Below, piece after piece: positions 5,172 to 8,377 of a DNA stretch of 8,377 nt. A program made the translations under genes and the position numbers. The notes under the pieces were generated by a model that was not told the DNA's origin, did no database searches, and saw only the letters and a list, made by a program, of their open reading frames with translations. Each line of letters starts with the position of its first letter. The first letter of the stretch is position 1. This DNA comes from JBOGGN01 sp050744165 (GTDB lineage Bacteria; Actinomycetota; Acidimicrobiia; Acidimicrobiales; Palsa-688), in NCBI GenBank assembly GCA_050744165.1, contig JBOGGN010000465.1, positions 1 to 8,377 on the forward strand, written 5' to 3'.

Positions 5172-7673
5172 ATGAAACGGCTTGGGTGGTTACGGCTGCC
5201 GCCCATTCTTTTGGCCACGGTGTCGCTGGTCGCGTTGTCCAGTCCCGCGGTGGGCGGGACGCTGGTGCCCGGCAAGCTGACACCCAACAGCCGCCTGACG
5301 ACCGACAGGTCGGTGCTGCGCGGTCACGACATTCCCGGTTTGGCGGTCGACCCGTCCAACCCCAATCACGTGGTTCTGATCGACGAGAACTTCCTCTCCG
5401 GAGAGTGCGAGTTCAACACCAGCTTCGACGCCGGGCACACCTGGTCGAGCGGGATCCTGCACGCCCCGAGCGACTTCGCCGATCCCCCCTGCCGCACGTT
5501 CGACTCCGGTGGCTATGCCCACTTCAACCAGAGCGTGGTGTTTGGTAGCGGCCAGAACGTCTACGTCACCTTCGCCTCCCACCGGGGACCCCAGGAACGC
5601 CCGGAGATCAAGGTGGTACAGGGCGAGGGCGACTCGATCATCGTGTGCCACTCTGCCGATGGGGGCAAGACCTGGGACACGGGCGTGGTGGCTATCCAGG
5701 GTGGTCCCGGTCCCCAGCCCTATGTGATCCGTCCCGGGATCGCAGTCCAGATGACCTCTAATGGGGATCGCCTGCTCGTGGATGGCTGGAGCGTGTTCGT
5801 TACCTCCGGCGGCGCCCAGAGCGGCGGCGGTGACCGCAAAATGGTGACCGCGGTGTCCAACGACGGCGGCAAGACCTGGGGGGCGCCAGTCGTCGCTTCG
5901 GGACCCATGGAGCACGTCCGTGAACCAGCACCGCCGGTCATCGGCTCCGATGGCGCCATGTACGTGGCGTGGCGCAACCGGGATGCTCCGAGCACTGCCG
6001 CCCACCCGCTGGTGGTCGCCAAATCATCCGACGGCGGGCAGACCTGGACGAGCACCGACGTCGCCATGATGCAGCCGGGGCCGCAGAATGCCAACAACGC
6101 CGCCGGGTTCCCCCGGCTGGCGATTGACCCCAAGTCCAACACCGTCTACGTCGTGTACCGAAACTTCACCGCCATGGGCAACGTGGATGTCTACCTGCAG
6201 GCGTCCAAGGACGAGGGCGCCACCTGGTCGGCGCCGGTTCAGGTCAACGATGACTCCGGCATGATCGACCACCTCGGAAACGAGATCTCGGTTGCACCCA
6301 ATGGCCGCGTCGATGTGGCATGGCTGGATTACCGCAACGCCTACCCGACGGCACCCGAACAGATGGCGTCCCAGGAGGGTGACATCTACTACGCCTCATC
6401 CTCCGATGGCGGCCAGACGTTCTCCGCCAATCGGCGGATCACCGATCGCTCCTTCAACCTGGACGACGGACTCTCGAACCGCAACGGCAGCTACATCTGG
6501 TGGACGCCGGCCCTGGTCTCGATGGGTAACGACACCGAGATGTTCGCCTGGAGCGACTCTCGTCTTGGCAATGCCGACAACGACAACGACGACATCGAGT
6601 TGGCGACCTTGCAGCTCAATTCCACGGCGCCGCCCGAGATGGAGTCGCTGCCGTCGACGAATGCCTCCAACGAGTCGGTGGCCGCTTCCCAGATCGCCTA
6701 CGCCGCAGGCGAGGAGCGCATCGGTAACGAAACATCCAAGATCGTGATCGCGCCGTCAAACGACCCAGCCAGCGCCATGGCCGGGGCGGTGCTGGCCCGA
6801 GCCAACTTCGGTCCGCTGCTGTTGTCGCCGACCTCTGGGTTGAGCAAGACCTTGAAGGACGAGGTCAGCCGGCTGAAGCCGACGGCGGGCATCTACCTGG
6901 TCGGGTCGTCGGCCACCCTGTCCTCGAACGTGGAGTCCCAACTGTCGGCGCTCGGGTTCACCCATGTCACCCGGATCCAGGCGCCCACGGAAGCGGGCAT
7001 GGCGGCGGCGGTCGCCAACGCCCTCGACGCACGCACGAGCGACGAGAAGAGCATGGGGATGGCGGCCGCCCCGGCGGCGGTGCTGGTGAACCCGAGCTCT
7101 TCGGATGCCGCTGCCGGCGTGGCGTTGGCGGCCTCCATGCGCTACCCGCTTCTGTACACCGGCTCCAAGTCCGTACCCTCGGAGACCACTTCGGCGCTGC
7201 ATACCCTCGGCATCACCAAGGTGTACGTGGTGGGCAGCCCGTCGTCGGTGACGAGCGATTCGATCCTTGGGCACGTCAGTGGCGCCTCCCGTATCGCGGG
7301 CAGTAACGCCAGCGCCACTTCGGTGGCGGTGGCCTCTCTGGCGGCCAAGCTGTACGTGCCGTCCAACGTGGTCTACGTCGCGGATCCGAATCGGCCGGCC
7401 GATGCCGCCCTGGCGGCGTCGAGCGCGGCACGGGTCGGTGCGCTCGTCGTGCTGACCCCCGGCGCCAGCACCACGCAAGCGCAGAGCGATGTCGAGTCGC
7501 TGCACCTCGGCGCCATCGACGAGGTCGTCCAGGTGCACAGCACCTCGTCGTCGAAGGCCAATGTGGCGGTCATCGCCGTCTTCATCGTCCTCGGTGTGAT
7601 CGGCCTGCTGTTGCTGCTGGCCTCGGTCACGATGCGCCGCCGCAGGACCGAGGCGACTCCCGCTACGGAATGA
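5172..7673 (+). CDS. Secreted sialidase-like (BNR) beta-propeller surface protein with CWB2-like repeats and C-terminal membrane anchor
   Basis: The protein has 833 residues. A signal peptide spans 1-26 (basic start, hydrophobic core, likely cleavage after SPA). Residues about 45-482 form a propeller with six Asp-box motifs (S-x-D-x-G-x-T-W/F) at 84-91, 161-168, 229-236, 285-292, 345-352 and 410-417, and an Asp-rich stretch NADNDNDDIE at 467-476 that could bind Ca2+. Residues about 498-790 resemble three degenerate cell-wall-binding type 2 repeats (IYLVGSSATLSSNVESQL at 574-591, VYVVGSPSSVTSDSIL at 684-699, RIAGSNAS at 707-714), a module that binds anionic wall polymers in other Gram-positives. 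A helix at 797-820 and the tail RRRR at 822-825 anchor it with the C-terminus inside. The sialidase FRIP motif was not found, so glycosidase activity is doubtful; adhesion or glycan binding is more likely. The start is set by AGGAGA 5 bases upstream and by the signal peptide; the frame is open further upstream, to ATG 5073. The only cysteines are 79, 107 and 159. A paralogue follows. Confidence 0.88.
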   Translation: MKRLGWLRLPPILLATVSLVALSSPAVGGTLVPGKLTPNSRLTTDRSVLRGHDIPGLAVDPSNPNHVVLIDENFLSGECEFNTSFDAGHTWSSGILHAPSDFADPPCRTFDSGGYAHFNQSVVFGSGQNVYVTFASHRGPQERPEIKVVQGEGDSIIVCHSADGGKTWDTGVVAIQGGPGPQPYVIRPGIAVQMTSNGDRLLVDGWSVFVTSGGAQSGGGDRKMVTAVSNDGGKTWGAPVVASGPMEHVREPAPPVIGSDGAMYVAWRNRDAPSTAAHPLVVAKSSDGGQTWTSTDVAMMQPGPQNANNAAGFPRLAIDPKSNTVYVVYRNFTAMGNVDVYLQASKDEGATWSAPVQVNDDSGMIDHLGNEISVAPNGRVDVAWLDYRNAYPTAPEQMASQEGDIYYASSSDGGQTFSANRRITDRSFNLDDGLSNRNGSYIWWTPALVSMGNDTEMFAWSDSRLGNADNDNDDIELATLQLNSTAPPEMESLPSTNASNESVAASQIAYAAGEERIGNETSKIVIAPSNDPASAMAGAVLARANFGPLLLSPTSGLSKTLKDEVSRLKPTAGIYLVGSSATLSSNVESQLSALGFTHVTRIQAPTEAGMAAAVANALDARTSDEKSMGMAAAPAAVLVNPSSSDAAAGVALAASMRYPLLYTGSKSVPSETTSALHTLGITKVYVVGSPSSVTSDSILGHVSGASRIAGSNASATSVAVASLAAKLYVPSNVVYVADPNRPADAALAASSAARVGALVVLTPGASTTQAQSDVESLHLGAIDEVVQVHSTSSSKANVAVIAVFIVLGVIGLLLLLASVTMRRRRTEATPATE

Positions 7674-7696
7674 CCTCGCCAGGCTGAGGCCGGTCA
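7671..7696 (+). terminator. Weak hairpin at the end of the first surface-protein gene
   Basis: TGAC (7671-7674, including the stop codon) can pair with GTCA (7693-7696), and CCTC (7674-7677) with GAGG (7686-7689), leaving unpaired bases on the 3' side. There is no T run. It could weakly aid termination, but a chance fold in GC-rich DNA is as likely. Confidence 0.2.
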
Positions 7697-7697
7697 A

Positions 7698-7799
7698 GTG
7701 CTGTGGTGCGACGTGGCGGCGACCAGCTCGGCGGTGGCGGCGACCCCGGCCCGCTCAGCCAAGATCGCCGCCATGACCGCGCTGCTGTCCAACGCGTGA
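7698..7799 (+). pseudogene. Relic of the 5' end of an ATP-dependent DNA ligase gene
   Basis: GTG 7698 opens a 33-codon frame ending at TGA 7797-7799. Its peptide contains DVAATSSAVAATPARSAKIA and continues AMTALLSNA. As I recall the family, actinobacterial LigB-type ATP-dependent ligases start with a very similar helix (DVAxTSxxVAATxxRxxKVxxLAxLL). The third codon position is G or C in 32 of 33 codons, which supports coding origin. A full ligase has about 500 residues, and nothing after the stop codon in any frame resembles one, so this is a remnant or a very small derived gene. GAGG lies about 8 bases upstream of the GTG. The match is from memory and the stretch is Ala-rich, so chance similarity cannot be excluded. 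Confidence 0.45.
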
Positions 7800-7847
7800 C
7801 GATGTCATTTGGGCACGAGCCCTTCCGCCGAACTAGTCCCGCCGGGG

Positions 7848-7863
7848 CCATATTGCTATCGTC
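7848..7863 (+). promoter_or_regulatory. Candidate promoter block of the second surface-protein gene
   Basis: CCATATTGCTATCGTC matches the block ahead of the first copy at 14 of 16 bases and contains the -10-like TATCGT (7857-7862), 41 bases before the ATG. The bases at the expected -35 distance (CTAGTC) are poor and less like a consensus than in the first copy, so strength may differ. Conservation between paralogues in otherwise diverged upstream DNA is the main support. Confidence 0.45.
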
Positions 7864-7903
7864 CCTCTACTCTCAAGTCCTTGACGTCCACAAGGAAAGG
7901 CCC

Positions 7904-8377
7904 ATGACTCGGCTTCGGTGGTTGCGGTTGGTACCCGTCCTTGTCGGTGCGGCGTCGCTCGTGGCTATGTCCACTCCGGCGGTGGGAGGGACGCAGGTCA
8001 CCGGCAAGTTGACGCCCAACAGCCGCCTGACGACCGACCAGTCGGTGTTGCGGGGCCACGACATCCCGGGGTTGGCAGTCGACCCGTCCAACGCCAACCA
8101 CGTCGTCCTGGTCGACAACAACTTCCTTGCCGGCCAATGCGAGTACAACACCAGTTTCGACGGGGGACATACCTGGACCAATGGGATCCTGAAGGCCCCA
8201 AGCGGCTTTGACGACCCGCCGTGCCACACCTTCGACGCCGGCGGCTACGCCCACTTCAATCAGAGCGTGGTGTGGGGCTCGGGCCAGAATGTGTACACCA
8301 CCTTCTCCGCCCACCATGGACCGCAGGAGCGACCCGAGACCCACGTGATCCAGGGAGTTGGCGACTCGCTGCTGGTC
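7904..8377 (+). CDS. Second, tandem sialidase-like surface protein, 3' part outside the window
   Basis: ATG 7904 opens a frame of 158 codons that runs off the right edge. It follows a strong ribosome binding site (AAGGAAAGG, 7892-7900). Aligned by hand without gaps, 120 of 158 residues equal the first copy (about 76%). The signal peptide (likely cleavage after TPA, residue 26) is more diverged than the mature part, where blocks such as GKLTPNSRLTTD (34-45) and SVLRGHDIPGLAVDPSN (47-63) are identical. The first Asp-box SFDGGHTW (84-91) and both early cysteines (79 and 107) are kept. The rest of the propeller, and whether CWB2-like repeats and a membrane anchor follow, lie beyond the window. 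The expected role is the same as the first copy: an exported cell-surface protein, perhaps with altered ligand choice. Confidence 0.87.
   Translation, partial: MTRLRWLRLVPVLVGAASLVAMSTPAVGGTQVTGKLTPNSRLTTDQSVLRGHDIPGLAVDPSNANHVVLVDNNFLAGQCEYNTSFDGGHTWTNGILKAPSGFDDPPCHTFDAGGYAHFNQSVVWGSGQNVYTTFSAHHGPQERPETHVIQGVGDSLLV

Noticed and set aside
5172..7673. Annotation as an active exo-alpha-sialidase
   Set aside because: Asp-boxes occur in many propellers, and the FRIP-type Arg motif expected near the N-terminus was not found.
7811..7822. GGGC-ACGA-GCCC hairpin as a terminator
   Set aside because: The stem is only 4 pairs, no T run follows, and it sits too far from the preceding stop codon to be convincing.

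Overview
The window is very GC-rich DNA with strongly G/C-biased third codon positions, GTG as well as ATG starts, and 4-base start/stop overlaps. Protein content (an actinobacterial-type PRC-barrel/MgtE_N protein, a DUF2252 protein, a stand-alone NuoF-like protein beside ApbE, and surface propellers with cell-wall-binding repeats) points to an actinomycete, possibly an environmental Acidimicrobiia-type lineage. That placement is inference from style and gene content; there is no rRNA or marker gene here.

Minus strand, positions 4832 down to 1. A compact set of genes reads leftward: a small one-pass membrane protein with a Ser-rich tail (4832-4563), an ApbE-type FAD:protein FMN transferase (4566-3523), a NuoF-like NADH/FMN/Fe-S protein (3526-2285), and a DUF2252 kinase-like protein (2246-1020). 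The first three are joined by ATGA and GTGA overlaps and are probably translationally coupled. They look like a flavin-centred redox module: ApbE attaches FMN covalently to a partner protein and the NuoF-like protein could feed it electrons from NADH. No ferric-reductase-like or FMN-binding-domain partner lies in the window. Further left, after 241 bases holding a candidate 28-codon reading frame with an excellent ribosome binding site, comes the 5' part of a PRC-barrel/MgtE_N (magnesium-transporter-related) protein that runs off the left edge.

Divergent intergenic region, 4833-5171. It holds a likely leaderless promoter for the leftward operon, a promoter for the rightward gene, and a dense group of palindromes (18, 14 and 11 bases, plus a hairpin with a T7 loop) that may be regulator sites.

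Plus strand, 5172 to the right edge. A secreted, membrane-anchored 833-residue surface protein has six Asp-box (BNR) motifs, then cell-wall-binding-type (CWB2-like) repeats, then a C-terminal transmembrane helix. After 230 bases begins a tandem paralogue (7904 to the edge, cut off) that is about 76% identical over the 158 residues visible and has a related promoter block. Between the copies lies a 33-codon stretch that resembles the extreme N-terminus of actinobacterial ATP-dependent DNA ligases, probably a gene relic.

No tRNA, rRNA, CRISPR array, transposase or integrase was seen. The most distinctive items are the tandem propeller/CWB2 surface proteins with the ligase relic at their junction, the small membrane protein coupled to ApbE, and the in-frame amber codon ahead of the MgtE_N gene.
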